A DNA stretch of 64,000 bases from an uncultured archaeon. Its GTDB lineage: Archaea; Thermoproteota; Nitrososphaeria_A; Caldarchaeales; Wolframiiraptoraceae. The position numbers were made by a program, and so were the translations under genes. The notes below the pieces were generated by a model. That model ran no database searches and was not told the DNA's origin. It saw only the letters and a program-made list of their open reading frames with translations. Numbering within the stretch: the stretch's first letter is position 1; each line of letters starts with the position of its first letter. Positions 8,541 to 17,642 of this stretch are shown here, piece by piece. Location: the NCBI GenBank assembly GCA_938083505.1, contig CALKCF010000004.1, forward strand, positions 93,630 through 157,629, given 5' to 3'.

Positions 8541-9191
8541 ATGAGAAAGTTTAAGACCATAATATTTGACATTAACTCGACAATATGTGACAACACTAAA
8601 AGAAAGAGGAAAGCAATCGAACTTGCAATGAATATCACGATTCCTGATGAATTTTACTCACGTATAAAGAAACGAGACTTTCCGTACATCATAAAGATGC
8701 TTGGGTTCGAACCTAACAGCGAAATCATCAAGAATGTTGAGAAACACTTTCTTGAGGGCGAGGCGCTTTACATACTGGACAGGCCAGTAAAGAACGCAGT
8801 CGAGATTCTTAACGCTTTAGCATCAACTTATAAGATAGGTTACGTGACAGGTAGGCCGAAAGAGCAGTTGGCACTAGATTTCCTGAAAAGATACAAATTT
8901 CCCTTAGGCCCAGTGATTGCAAAAAGAATAAGTAGTGGTGAAGGTATGAAAAAAGTGGAGATGTTTAAGGAGATGTTCAAAAGACTTGATACAACACCAT
9001 CGGAAACAGTATCTGTTGGTGACATGCCCGAAGATGCTCTTGCCTCAAAAGCTGTAAGTATGTTATCTGTAGGCATCGCAGAGTTTTCAACAGTCGATGT
9101 CAACATCATGAGAAATAATTTTGACTACGTGATTGAGAAAGTAAGCGACCTTCCTAAACTCCTTGCGAATCTAGAAGGATACGATCTTTGA
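8541..9191 (+). CDS. HAD-superfamily protein with altered nucleophile motif
   Basis: A 216-residue HAD fold. Motif I is FDINSTICDN. The first Asp (nucleophile) is kept, but the second residue of the usual DxDGT pair is Asn, and Gly is Ser. Motif II is VTGRP and motif IV is VGDMPEDALASKA. The Asn for the general acid/base Asp could lower phosphatase activity or mark a different reaction. It is separated by 26 nt from the HIT gene and probably co-transcribed. Its 3' end overlaps the convergent Taw1 gene by 21 nt. Confidence 0.7.
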   Translation: MRKFKTIIFDINSTICDNTKRKRKAIELAMNITIPDEFYSRIKKRDFPYIIKMLGFEPNSEIIKNVEKHFLEGEALYILDRPVKNAVEILNALASTYKIGYVTGRPKEQLALDFLKRYKFPLGPVIAKRISSGEGMKKVEMFKEMFKRLDTTPSETVSVGDMPEDALASKAVSMLSVGIAEFSTVDVNIMRNNFDYVIEKVSDLPKLLANLEGYDL

Positions 9192-10142
9192 TAGTTCCAC
9201 GTCAGGTCTGGCTAAAAGCACCACTCTGCTATCAGAATCTTTAGTAATGAGCATGTAGCCTAAAAACTTCTTAAGCTCTTCAGCAAAAGCCGAGACTTCT
9301 TCCATGCTCGGCATAACTTCCTTCGGTAGCCTCTTTTGTGATTCACCTACATGCATGTACGCCTTACATTCAACAAATTCAGGCATAGCGAGCTTTATTA
9401 AATCAGAGTACTTTTCGGCGTCTTTCATTGTATAGTTCTTCACCAATGTTAGCCTTACAACCTTTCTACAGTTGAGTGAGTTGATGATCTCCAGACTTTT
9501 TATAACTCTCTGCCAACTATCCATTATAAGCGGTCTTGTAACCCGTTTGTGCACCTCCTCATCAGGCCCGTATAAGCTTATGTACAGGTTTGTAGGTAAA
9601 ACCTCAAGCTCTCTGAGCACATCGGGCATCGTACCATTCGTAACAAGGAATGTTGTCATACCTCTTAGCTTGGCCTCCTTTATCAGGTCGGAAAGGTAAG
9701 GATAGAGTGTTGGTTCACCATCTAGCGATATGGCTATGTGCTTTGGGTCAATAGCCTCGTTAAACCTTTGAATAGTAACCTTGGGATTGCCCTTGAAGCC
9801 CGAAAGAAGCTCTTGCTGTGCTGCTATGCAACCATCGAGTATGACCTTAGGCTCGTCCCAATCTCCGCCATATGGACTAATCCTGTTTATGCTATGAAAG
9901 CGCCAGCAGAATGTGCACATCATGTTGCAATACTGAAGTGTTGGTGTCATCTGAATGCATCTGTGGCTCCTTATGCCGTACCACCTCTTATAGCAGAACT
10001 TACCACCTTTCAGTGCCGTTTTTGTCCAATGGCAGACCTTAACGGCAGAATGTCTGCCTACTATTCTATACCCTGCCTTCTTAAATTTCTCCAATGCTTT
10101 AGGCTCATCCCTGGAGGGTCTATACACTGGGACGGTTGACAT
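9171..10142 (-). CDS. taw1: tRNA 4-demethylwyosine synthase Taw1
   Basis: A 323-residue radical SAM enzyme with CNMMCTFCW (CxxxCxxC) near residue 72 and the family segments CIQMTPTLQYC, ISLDGEPTLYP and YISLYGPDEEVH. Taw1 condenses pyruvate-derived carbons with N1-methylguanosine-37 of tRNA-Phe to form the tricyclic imidazo-guanine base; a second cluster uses the upstream cysteines (KVCHWTK, KFCYKRW, HRC). This wyosine pathway is restricted to archaea and eukaryotes. The ATG at 10142 lies close to AT-rich sequence shared with the divergent enolase-family gene. Confidence 0.9.
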   Translation of the reverse strand: MSTVPVYRPSRDEPKALEKFKKAGYRIVGRHSAVKVCHWTKTALKGGKFCYKRWYGIRSHRCIQMTPTLQYCNMMCTFCWRFHSINRISPYGGDWDEPKVILDGCIAAQQELLSGFKGNPKVTIQRFNEAIDPKHIAISLDGEPTLYPYLSDLIKEAKLRGMTTFLVTNGTMPDVLRELEVLPTNLYISLYGPDEEVHKRVTRPLIMDSWQRVIKSLEIINSLNCRKVVRLTLVKNYTMKDAEKYSDLIKLAMPEFVECKAYMHVGESQKRLPKEVMPSMEEVSAFAEELKKFLGYMLITKDSDSRVVLLARPDVELSKIVSF

Positions 10143-10225
10143 CCGGATTTAACTGTAAGCTCGGCAACATATATGTTTAACATAATATAACATAAATAAC
10201 AATGGAAGGTTAAGGTGTATGGAGT

Positions 10226-11336
10226 GTGAAGATAACTGACGTTAGAGTTGTGTCACTGTACTCACCTCTTAATGAACCTATGAAGTTATCCATCGGTACG
10301 CTTGAAAAGAGGCCTTTTGCTCTTATCGAAGTTCATACAGATGAAGGTATAATAGGCCTCGGAGAGACTTTTGTTAACTTTCCACCATGGTCGGTCGAGG
10401 AAAGAAGAACAACTCTCAAGAATGTAAAAACTGCTTTTAGGTGAAGATCCTACAAATATCGAGGCTATATGGAAAAAGATGTACACATCGCTAGTAAAGA
10501 TGGGACTTCAATGTGGTTGTAAGGGCGCTATGCTCCAAGTGATTAGCGGAATAGACATAGCCCTTTGGGACATACTCGGAAAAGTAAAGAACCAACCTAT
10601 ATGCAAACTCATATCCAATAATCCAAAGCAGAAATTAAGACTTTATGCAACAGGACTCAGCGCTAGCGACCCAGTTGGGCATGCAAGGAGTTTAGTATCA
10701 GAAGGATACGACACCTTAAAGCTTAGGATAGGATTTGATCCTGAGAAGGATGTCGAGCTCGTGAAAAGTGTAAGGAAGGCTGTAGGCAAAGATGTCAGGC
10801 TAATCGCGGACGCGAACATGGCTTGGGACTATAAAAAGGCATTAGAGATAGCAAGGAGGTTAGAAAAGTACGAACTCTTCTGGCTTGAGGAACCTATCAT
10901 ATGTGACGACCTAGATGGCATGTCAAGACTTGCAGCGGAACTTGAGACTTGGATCGATGCAGGAGAGAATGTATATGGTTTGGCTGAGTTTGAAAGGATG
11001 ATAAATAAGAGGGCCGCCGATGTTCTCATGCCTGACGTCAGCAAGACTGGTGGTATAACCGAAGGTATTAAGATAGCCAATTTAATAAATTCGAACGGCC
11101 TACCTTTCTCGCCACACTTTTACGGCTCTGAAGTTGGCTTTGTGACGACCTTACATTTTGTTGCGGCAACCGAAGGGTGTTTGATAGTTCAAAGAGATAT
11201 ATCAGATGTACCCCTCTTCAAGGATATGCTAAAAGAGCCAGTAAAGATAGATGATGGGTATGCGGAGGTGCCCAAAGCTCCCGGCCTAGGAATAGAGCTA
11301 AACTGGGAGAGGTTAGAAATATACCGCAAAAGTTAG
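10226..11336 (+). CDS. Enolase-superfamily (mandelate racemase/muconate-lactonizing type) enzyme, frameshifted
   Basis: The N-terminal capping domain runs from GTG 10226 (after GGAG) through GIIGLGETFVNFP. The barrel contains KLRIGFDPEKD, DANMAWDY, WLEEP and AGENVYG, the usual catalytic Lys and metal-binding Asp/Glu/Glu positions of this group. The frame breaks at the A5 run at 10426-10430. Removing one A gives NVKLLLGEDPTNIEAIWKKMY and joins both halves into a normal-length protein of about 370 residues. The likely substrate class is acid sugars or amino-acid derivatives, which cannot be specified. A sequencing indel is the simplest explanation. Confidence 0.75.
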
Positions 11337-11382
11337 TATCAAACAACAGTTCCAAACTAATAGAAGAAGGTGAATTTATTAA

Positions 11383-12168
11383 TTACTGAAAAATTTCCAT
11401 GAGTTCTTTCAGTAGTTTATCATTAGCAGCAGCAACGTAGCTTATGTCTCCTTTATAGAGTAGGTCTAAGTTTTTCAACGACCCATCCAAACTCTCCACA
11501 ACACCGCCTGCCTGCATCACTATATACGCCGCAGCTGCCATATCAACGACCCTCACACCCTCCAGAGCAAGGAAGCAATCTAACCTTCCGCAACTTACGT
11601 ATGCGGTCTCAAGGGCTGCGGAACCCATGGACCTCGTATAACGAGCCCTTGAGATCACGTGTTCAGCAAACATCGATAGCTTTTCATTATGCTTGAAAAC
11701 CTTTAGGTCTAATGAAACTATGGCTTCATTCAATGAAGTTGTGTTTGACGGTCTGACCAGCTTATCGTTTATATATGCACCTCTTTTGTCTGCTATGATA
11801 ACCTCGCCGTTAACTAAGTTGATTATGCCGGCAGCGATTATGTCCGAAAACTTCTTTCCCTTAGAGATTGCTATGGCCGCGGAGTAAAAAGGCAAGTCTT
11901 GCTTCAGGTTTACTGTTCCATCCACTGGGTCCACGATAGCTAAGTACTCAGAATTGTCCACGTCGCCGAGGAGTCCTGTTTCCTCACTAATTATTGAGAT
12001 GTTTTGTATAGCGCTCTTTAACACATCGATTATAGCTTTTTCAGAGGCGACATCCGCCACAGTAGATATATCACCGAAAGCACCAGCGTTTAGCTCACGT
12101 CCTTTGTCTTCTAGGTTATTTACTGTTACCCTTGCCGCCTCTAGTGCTTTTTTTATTATTAACTCCAA
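11383..12168 (-). CDS. Inositol monophosphatase-family phosphatase
   Basis: A 261-residue enzyme with the metal-binding signature VDPVDGTVNLKQ, upstream SEETG (metal-ligand Glu) and downstream GVRVVDMAAAAYIV. Archaeal members hydrolyse inositol-1-phosphate, fructose-1,6-bisphosphate or both (IMPase/FBPase), using Mg2+. Which substrate applies here cannot be read from sequence. It lies 15 nt after the 2-hydroxyacid dehydrogenase gene on the same strand, so they are probably one transcript. Confidence 0.85.
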   Translation of the reverse strand: MELIIKKALEAARVTVNNLEDKGRELNAGAFGDISTVADVASEKAIIDVLKSAIQNISIISEETGLLGDVDNSEYLAIVDPVDGTVNLKQDLPFYSAAIAISKGKKFSDIIAAGIINLVNGEVIIADKRGAYINDKLVRPSNTTSLNEAIVSLDLKVFKHNEKLSMFAEHVISRARYTRSMGSAALETAYVSCGRLDCFLALEGVRVVDMAAAAYIVMQAGGVVESLDGSLKNLDLLYKGDISYVAAANDKLLKELMEIFQ

Positions 12169-12182
12169 GTTAGGTCTTTTTC

Positions 12183-13190
12183 CTAAATCACTTTGACTTT
12201 ATCGAGAGGTCTGATTTTCATAACTTCTGTGTTGAACAGTGAGAGCGGGGGCTCACCTTTCAGGACCTTAACGACATTCAACGCACCCGTCTCTGCCATC
12301 GCATACCTTGCTTCATACGAAGCATTACCTATGTGGGGCGTTAAGACCACGTTTGGAAGTGTCAGTAATGGACTATCCATGGGTAGCGGTTCGACCTCGA
12401 AGACGTCAAGCCCTGCCCCAGCTATCCAGCCTTCTTTTAAAGCCTTTATCAATGCTTTCTCGTCCACAACAGGCCCTCTTGAAGTATTTATTAGGAATGC
12501 TGTCTTTTTCATCATCTTAAGCCTTTCTTCATTTATCAGATGGTATGTATCTTTGGATAGAAATACATGTATGGAAACAAAATCTGACGTTTTTAGAAGC
12601 TCCTCAAGGTTAACAAACCTTATTCCGAGCTCCTCCTCAGCCTTCTGATTCCTTATAATGTCGTAGTAGATTAGGTTCATGCCGAACGCCTTTGCTCTTA
12701 CGGCCGTCGCATAACCTATCTTACCAAGTCCAATTATGCCCAATGTTTTATCCTTAAGTTCTGTTCCCAACATCATGAAGGGTGTCCATGCAATTTTCCA
12801 CTTTCCCTCTCTTATGTATCTGTCACCTTCAACTATTCTCCTAGCAACTGCAAGCATAAGACCTATGGCCACTTCAGATACGGGCTCAGATGCTGCTGGA
12901 GAATTTGTAACATATATTCCCTTAGACGTAGCGTAAGCTACGTCTATATGATCAACACCTGCTGTAATTGTGCCTATAATTCTGAGGTCTGGTGCAGCAT
13001 CTATCACCTCTTTATCTACTTTAGCTGTTAGGTGACAGAGTATGGCTTGGACATCTTTTACACTTTTAACGAACTCATCATGCGGTATCGGCTCATCCTT
13101 TTCTCTGTAGATCACTTCGCACTCTTTTTTCAGAACTTCTATACCTGACTCCGGTATCCTGTTGGTTACGAATACTTTAGGTTTCATCAT
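12183..13190 (-). CDS. D-2-hydroxyacid dehydrogenase (glyoxylate reductase-like)
   Basis: A 335-residue NAD(P)-dependent dehydrogenase. The Rossmann motif is GIIGLGKIGYA. The catalytic Arg lies in NTSRGPVVDE, the Glu in DVFEVEPLP and the His in TPHIGNAS. Length and motifs fit the GyaR/glyoxylate and hydroxypyruvate reductase branch. There is no ACT domain, so it is less likely to be a regulated phosphoglycerate dehydrogenase. The start is MM at 13190/13187. It precedes the IMPase-like gene. Confidence 0.85.
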   Translation of the reverse strand: MMKPKVFVTNRIPESGIEVLKKECEVIYREKDEPIPHDEFVKSVKDVQAILCHLTAKVDKEVIDAAPDLRIIGTITAGVDHIDVAYATSKGIYVTNSPAASEPVSEVAIGLMLAVARRIVEGDRYIREGKWKIAWTPFMMLGTELKDKTLGIIGLGKIGYATAVRAKAFGMNLIYYDIIRNQKAEEELGIRFVNLEELLKTSDFVSIHVFLSKDTYHLINEERLKMMKKTAFLINTSRGPVVDEKALIKALKEGWIAGAGLDVFEVEPLPMDSPLLTLPNVVLTPHIGNASYEARYAMAETGALNVVKVLKGEPPLSLFNTEVMKIRPLDKVKVI

Positions 13191-13224
13191 AGTTTATTTC
13201 AAAATTTTTAGTTAAATATAAATT

Positions 13225-13491
13225 TCACCTTCGCTTCTGTTTTAAGATCTTTTCTACAGTTTTCGAAAGTTCTGGCCATTTTTTTCTGACTTCCGCCTCA
13301 ATTATTTTAGCTATTTCGTCGCTTATGCTGTAGCGTGGTAGTAAGCTTTTCCTGTAGTTGAATATTGCCGCCGAGAGCGGAGAGTAGAAGGTAAGCCTTG
13401 GTTGTTTTACGGCTAGCTTTATTGCCTCTGTTAAGAATTTCTTGTTTATCTTCTCCTGTTTTTTGTTTGAAGGGGTTTGTTTTATTTTCAT
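13225..13491 (-). CDS. Small basic protein, unknown
   Basis: An 88-residue, lysine-rich protein not recognised. The N-terminus is very basic (KIKQTPSNKKQEKINKK), and the C-terminal half is predicted helical and charged (ISDEIAKIIEAEVRKKWPE), ending KQKRR. A nucleic-acid-binding role is plausible but unproven. It starts 36 nt from an inverted pair of AAGGTTTACCT motifs (13527-13559), which could be its operator. It lies 34 nt upstream of the dehydrogenase gene on the same strand. Confidence 0.55.
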   Translation of the reverse strand: MKIKQTPSNKKQEKINKKFLTEAIKLAVKQPRLTFYSPLSAAIFNYRKSLLPRYSISDEIAKIIEAEVRKKWPELSKTVEKILKQKRR

Positions 13492-13838
13492 ACTTTCATC
13501 GACTTTTGAAAATTTATGAAAGTTATAAGGTTTACCTTTTATGTTTTAAGGTAAACCTAACAATTCGATAACTATTGCAATTCGATCGTGAACGAATAAG
13601 GTGAAGCAGTTTAATTCAATATAAAATGAATTAATACTCTACCAAACACCTGAGAGGTTATAAAGCCCCCTCGAAAAACCCTATTTTTCGCGTTTTCGGC
13701 AGGATTTCTCATAAGAATCGGTTGGGGAATCGTGTATTTGTAAAAATAAGTCATTATTCAATGACTTAGCGTGGAAGAGGTTTTGTTCTTATTACTTGAT
13801 GAATTTTCATCAAAGGTTTACCTAAAAAGGTAGAAGGT
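13492..13838. other. Gene-free stretch with motif repeats and two hairpins
   Basis: About 350 nt without a credible gene, between the end of purA and the small basic protein. It carries an inverted pair of an 11-bp motif near one end and two direct copies near the other. Two perfect hairpins are present: CGAAAAA/TTTTTCG around 13672-13690 (7 bp, 5-nt loop) and TAAGTCATT/AATGACTTA at 13747-13768 (9 bp, 4-nt loop). The second could terminate or protect a transcript. A small RNA is possible, but no class is recognisable. Confidence 0.5.
13527..13559. repeat. Inverted pair of the AAGGTTTACCT motif
   Basis: AAGGTTTACCTT at 13527-13538 is followed by its inverse AAGGTAAACCTA at 13548-13559, with 9 nt between. 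It lies 36 nt before the start of the small basic-protein gene, where an operator would be expected. The spacing, about two helical turns centre to centre, suits a dimeric regulator. Confidence 0.6.
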
Positions 13839-13845
13839 TTACCTT
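13813..13845. repeat. Direct pair of the AAGGTTTACCT motif
   Basis: AAGGTTTACCTA at 13813-13824 and AAGGTTTACCTT at 13834-13845, start to start 21 nt. The second copy overlaps the stop codon of purA. Together with the pair at 13527-13559, these copies frame the 318-bp interval. Confidence 0.6.
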
Positions 13846-15119
13846 ATAACAATTTCGCGCCGTTCAGCACCTATTGATACATACTTGATAGGACAAACCA
13901 AAAGCTTTTCCAGAAATTCAATGTAGTCCCTCAATTGCTTTGGAAGAGCATCGAAATTTCCCTTCAGCGCTTCGACCTTTTCCTTTTCCGAAAGTTCCCT
14001 CCACCCCTCCAGCTCGACATACACGGGTTTACACTTTTCCAGAACATGGAGCGAGCTGGGGAAGGTTTTAACCTCTTGACCGTTAACCTCATAAGCCAAG
14101 CAAACCTTGACTGGGTCTATATTCGTAAGACAGTCTACTTTCGTCACAGCCACCGATGTAACACCGTTTAGCATTATTGAATACCTTACGGCTACTGCAT
14201 CGAACCAGCCAACCCTTCTGGGCCTACCGGTTGTTGTTCCGTACTCTTTCCCTTTCTCTCTTACTATCGAAGCTACGGGCTCTTCCATCTCTGTCGGAAA
14301 CGGACCTTTACCGACTCTTGTTGTGTATGCTTTAGTAACGCCTATGATCTCGTCAACCCTTTTTGGACCTATGCCCACGCTATTACATGCAGCTCCTGCT
14401 GTTGTGTTTGAAGATGTAACGAAAGGATAGGTTCCGTGATCTATGTCCAATAGCGTTCCTTGGGCTCCTTCTAGTATGACAAAACCTCCCTTGTCTAGCG
14501 TCTCATTTACGAGGCGTGCCACGTCCCCAACATATTTTCCTAACTTTGAGGCAACCTCGTGGAGAAACTGGGTCACATGTTCAACGTCCAGCTCTACCTT
14601 TATATTGTAGACATCTGATAAGAGGGCTTTTGTCATGGTTATGCTTTTCTCAAGTCTGGACCTTATGGACTCTATCTCTACCAAATCAGAGAACCTTATG
14701 CCAACCCTTGCAGACTTATAGGTATAGGTTGGACCTATGCCCATTCTAGTCGTTCCAACACCCTTACCGGACGACTCTTCAGCCTCATCCAGCATCTTGT
14801 GTATGTCCAACACTATATGCGCTTTGCCGTCTATTGTTAGCTTCGGTTGTATACCTTCTCTGTTCAATGATTCCAGTTCCTTGAGGAGCTTTACAGGATC
14901 TATTACCATGCCCGAGGCAAGGCAGACGTGCTTACCCCTAAGTGCTGCAACAGGTAGATGATGAAATCTGTAAATCTTCCCATTAAGGACGACTGTATGG
15001 CCCGCGTTAGCACCGCCTTGGTATCTCACCGCCAAATCTGCGTTTTCTGATATAAAGTCCACGATCTTGCCTTTACCCTCATCGCCCCATTGGAGACCGA
15101 CGATTACTACGGCTGGCAT
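13839..15119 (-). CDS. purA: Adenylosuccinate synthetase
   Basis: A 426-residue enzyme with the GTP-binding loop WGDEGKGK at the N-terminus and the family segments GGANAGHTV, ARVGIRFSD, EGAQGTLLDIDHGTYPF and TGRPRRVGWFD. It joins IMP and aspartate using GTP, the first step from IMP to AMP. It is the last gene of the leftward purP-purP-guaB-purA run and starts only 3 nt after guaB ends, so translation is probably coupled. Confidence 0.97.
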   Translation of the reverse strand: MPAVVIVGLQWGDEGKGKIVDFISENADLAVRYQGGANAGHTVVLNGKIYRFHHLPVAALRGKHVCLASGMVIDPVKLLKELESLNREGIQPKLTIDGKAHIVLDIHKMLDEAEESSGKGVGTTRMGIGPTYTYKSARVGIRFSDLVEIESIRSRLEKSITMTKALLSDVYNIKVELDVEHVTQFLHEVASKLGKYVGDVARLVNETLDKGGFVILEGAQGTLLDIDHGTYPFVTSSNTTAGAACNSVGIGPKRVDEIIGVTKAYTTRVGKGPFPTEMEEPVASIVREKGKEYGTTTGRPRRVGWFDAVAVRYSIMLNGVTSVAVTKVDCLTNIDPVKVCLAYEVNGQEVKTFPSSLHVLEKCKPVYVELEGWRELSEKEKVEALKGNFDALPKQLRDYIEFLEKLLVCPIKYVSIGAERREIVIR

Positions 15120-15122
15120 CGC

Positions 15123-16577
15123 TCACTCTATTACCTCAACGTCATGAGGATAGCTTTCTTTTATACCGGCTTCAGATAGGCTGATAAACTTAGCATTATT
15201 CCAGAGTTCTCTTATGTTCCTTGCACCACAGTAACTCATGCCAGCTCTTAGAGCTGCTACAAGCTGGTTAAGGAGCTCTGAGGCCCTCCCCCTATAGGGT
15301 ACGTATGCCTCCACACCCTCAGATGTGTATGCATAATCTACTATAGAGTCCAAATCTATCTGCTTGTCTTCTTTGAAGTCTCTAGCTAGCATGGCATAGA
15401 ATGATGCCATGCCCCTATAGACCTTATACTTCTTGCCACCCCTAGATATCGTTGCACCAGGACTCTCATCCGTACCAGCAAGGAGGCTGCCTATCATCAC
15501 TGTTGATGCGCCTGCGGCAATCGCTTTGACAAGGTCACCGCTGTTACGTATACCGCCATCAGCTATTATAGGCACACCCCACTCGATAGATTTCTCGGCG
15601 CAGCTGAGTATTGCAGTAAGCTGCGGTACACCGACGCCGGTTACGATTCTCGTAGTGCACACAGTCCCAGGTCCTATCCCAACCTTGACAGCGTCGGCAC
15701 CAGCGGAAGCAAGGTCCTCAAAACCTTCAGGTGTAGCTACATTACCGGCAACCACTTGAATGTCACCGAAGGTTTCTTTAAGTTTCCTAACAGCCCTTAT
15801 GACTTCGTCTGTGTGACCGTGGGCAACATCGATGACTAAGGCATCTGCACTGGCATCCAGTAATACTTTTGCCCTCTCCAGGTAGCCTTCCCTTATTCCT
15901 ATTGCGGCGGCGACCAAAAGCCTACCCTTTTGATCTCTCGCGGCATTCGGATACATGCTCTTGATCATGATGTCTTTTGCTGTTACGAGACCGACTACTT
16001 TGTCCTCTTCATCAACAAGCGGTAACTTCTCAACTTTGTACTTCTTGAATATCTCTTTTGCCTCCTCTAGCGTTATCTTTCGGGTAGATACCACGAGTCT
16101 TTCTCTGGGCGTCATAACGTCTATTATAGGTTTTTCATAATTCTCCTCAAAGAGTATGTCGCGCTTCGTAACTAGGCCTTTGAGCTTGCCATCCTCTTCA
16201 ACAACCAAAAGCCCTCCTACGCCGTAGTTTTCCATGAGTTCCTTCGCTTTTCCGACTGTGCTTTTAAAGGGCAGCGTGTATGGTTTCTCTATTATGATAT
16301 TTTCGGCCCTCTTAACGCGCTGAACCTCTTGGGCTTGACGCTCGATGGACATGAATCTATGGATAACACCTATGCCTCCATGTCTTGCCATCGTAATTGC
16401 CATCTCAGATTCCGTAACGGTGTCCATCGCTGAAGAGACTATTGGTATATTCAGCCGTATCTTCTTCGTGAAGAAAGTTTCTATCGAAACCTCTTTTCTT
16501 GAATGTAGAGGGAATCTACGGGGCACGAGAAGGACGTCGTCGAAGGTTAAACCTCTCTCTATTTCCTTTACGACCAC
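15123..16577 (-). CDS. guaB: IMP dehydrogenase
   Basis: A 484-residue enzyme with N-terminal [13 protein letters not shown] and two CBS domains at about residues 95-205 ([30 protein letters not shown]). The catalytic Cys is in [15 protein letters not shown], and the flap region follows. It oxidises IMP to XMP with NAD+, the committed step to GMP. CBS domains usually bind adenine nucleotides and tune the IMP split between branches; here the neighbouring purA serves the other branch. It starts 46 nt after the second PurP gene. Confidence 0.96.
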   Translation of the reverse strand: MVVKEIERGLTFDDVLLVPRRFPLHSRKEVSIETFFTKKIRLNIPIVSSAMDTVTESEMAITMARHGGIGVIHRFMSIERQAQEVQRVKRAENIIIEKPYTLPFKSTVGKAKELMENYGVGGLLVVEEDGKLKGLVTKRDILFEENYEKPIIDVMTPRERLVVSTRKITLEEAKEIFKKYKVEKLPLVDEEDKVVGLVTAKDIMIKSMYPNAARDQKGRLLVAAAIGIREGYLERAKVLLDASADALVIDVAHGHTDEVIRAVRKLKETFGDIQVVAGNVATPEGFEDLASAGADAVKVGIGPGTVCTTRIVTGVGVPQLTAILSCAEKSIEWGVPIIADGGIRNSGDLVKAIAAGASTVMIGSLLAGTDESPGATISRGGKKYKVYRGMASFYAMLARDFKEDKQIDLDSIVDYAYTSEGVEAYVPYRGRASELLNQLVAALRAGMSYCGARNIRELWNNAKFISLSEAGIKESYPHDVEVIE

Positions 16578-16622
16578 TTAATCCCTTAGCCCACTGATTA
16601 TGTGGCTAAATTTAAAGATTAA

Positions 16623-17642
16623 CTAGGTCACGAGTTTCTCTAAGTCGGAAGTTTCATATGCGAGCCTTATCTCCCTAGCTATTCTTCTACCCATGCTCAT
16701 TTCCTCACCATATATTAAGTAGGAGTATGGCGAGCCGCTTATGAAGAGGTTTGTGCCAGCAACTATCCTAGCCGAGAACTCAAAAACAACCACATCATCT
16801 GGTGTTCTACAAGCAGCCTCTATACAAAAAGGTCCTATTATGCCAGGCGGCACGAGCCTTTTCGTAGCCTCAACAAACCTCTCAGCTATATCGAAAAATT
16901 TTTCCAAAATGGATTCCCTTAGGACCAGAGGTATGTTGCCCACGACTTCGTAAGTTGGTTGCATGTCAAGATTCAGTTGGTCTGATGCCGGTATCCTTCC
17001 TAAAGAATCGACATTTGTTTCATACCTCCTGTCAACACCAAGCAACTCCACCTCTTCTTTAAGGGGTGAATAGAAAAAGTGAGGATATACCGTTACGCCT
17101 ATTACGTACTCCTGTATGTAAAACTCACAGTTCGTTTTTACGCTCATTTTCGTCAGTTTTTTTATCAAATCCTCTCTTCCGCTTGCTAAGAAGTAACCCT
17201 TGCCTCCTTCTGCGCCTGGCAGCTTGACTATAACAGGGCAATCCACTTCATCTGGTGAGCTAAAACTCCTCGGCACCTTTATACCTGCCTCTTTAAGTAA
17301 CCTTTCTTTAAGTTCTCTGTCCGATTCCCAGAGTAGGAGTTCCCTGTTCCCAAAAATGGGGACCTTGAAATCCCTAATGAACTTACTAATATTAACATCC
17401 GATATTATCGTTCCATGGGGTACGAGTATACTGCCCATGTTCATTAAGGTCTTTTGTATATGTCCTCTTATCAGATCTTCCACATTGTCTACTAAGAGTA
17501 GCTCATCCGCTAACCTGAACCTCTCGTAGAATTTACGGCGACTCCTAGGGCATAGAAGTACTGTTTTAAGCCCCTCATCTTTAGCACCTTTTAGTATTTG
17601 AAGGGCTGAGTGTGAGCCATAGGTAGTGACGGATATGTTCAT
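16623..17642 (-). CDS. PurP-family ATP-grasp ligase (second paralogue)
   Basis: A 339-residue paralogue of the adjacent PurP. It shares GSHSALQILKGAKDEG at the start, the ATP-grasp segments PVIVKLPGAEGGKGYF and EYVIGVTVYPHFFYSP, and VPPGIIGPFCIEAACR near the end. It lacks the roughly 20-residue N-terminal helix of its neighbour. PurP makes FAICAR from AICAR, formate and ATP. In archaea with two PurP-like proteins, one may do a related but different ligation. The start overlaps the stop of the first copy by 4 nt. Confidence 0.85.
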   Translation of the reverse strand: MNISVTTYGSHSALQILKGAKDEGLKTVLLCPRSRRKFYERFRLADELLLVDNVEDLIRGHIQKTLMNMGSILVPHGTIISDVNISKFIRDFKVPIFGNRELLLWESDRELKERLLKEAGIKVPRSFSSPDEVDCPVIVKLPGAEGGKGYFLASGREDLIKKLTKMSVKTNCEFYIQEYVIGVTVYPHFFYSPLKEEVELLGVDRRYETNVDSLGRIPASDQLNLDMQPTYEVVGNIPLVLRESILEKFFDIAERFVEATKRLVPPGIIGPFCIEAACRTPDDVVVFEFSARIVAGTNLFISGSPYSYLIYGEEMSMGRRIAREIRLAYETSDLEKLVT

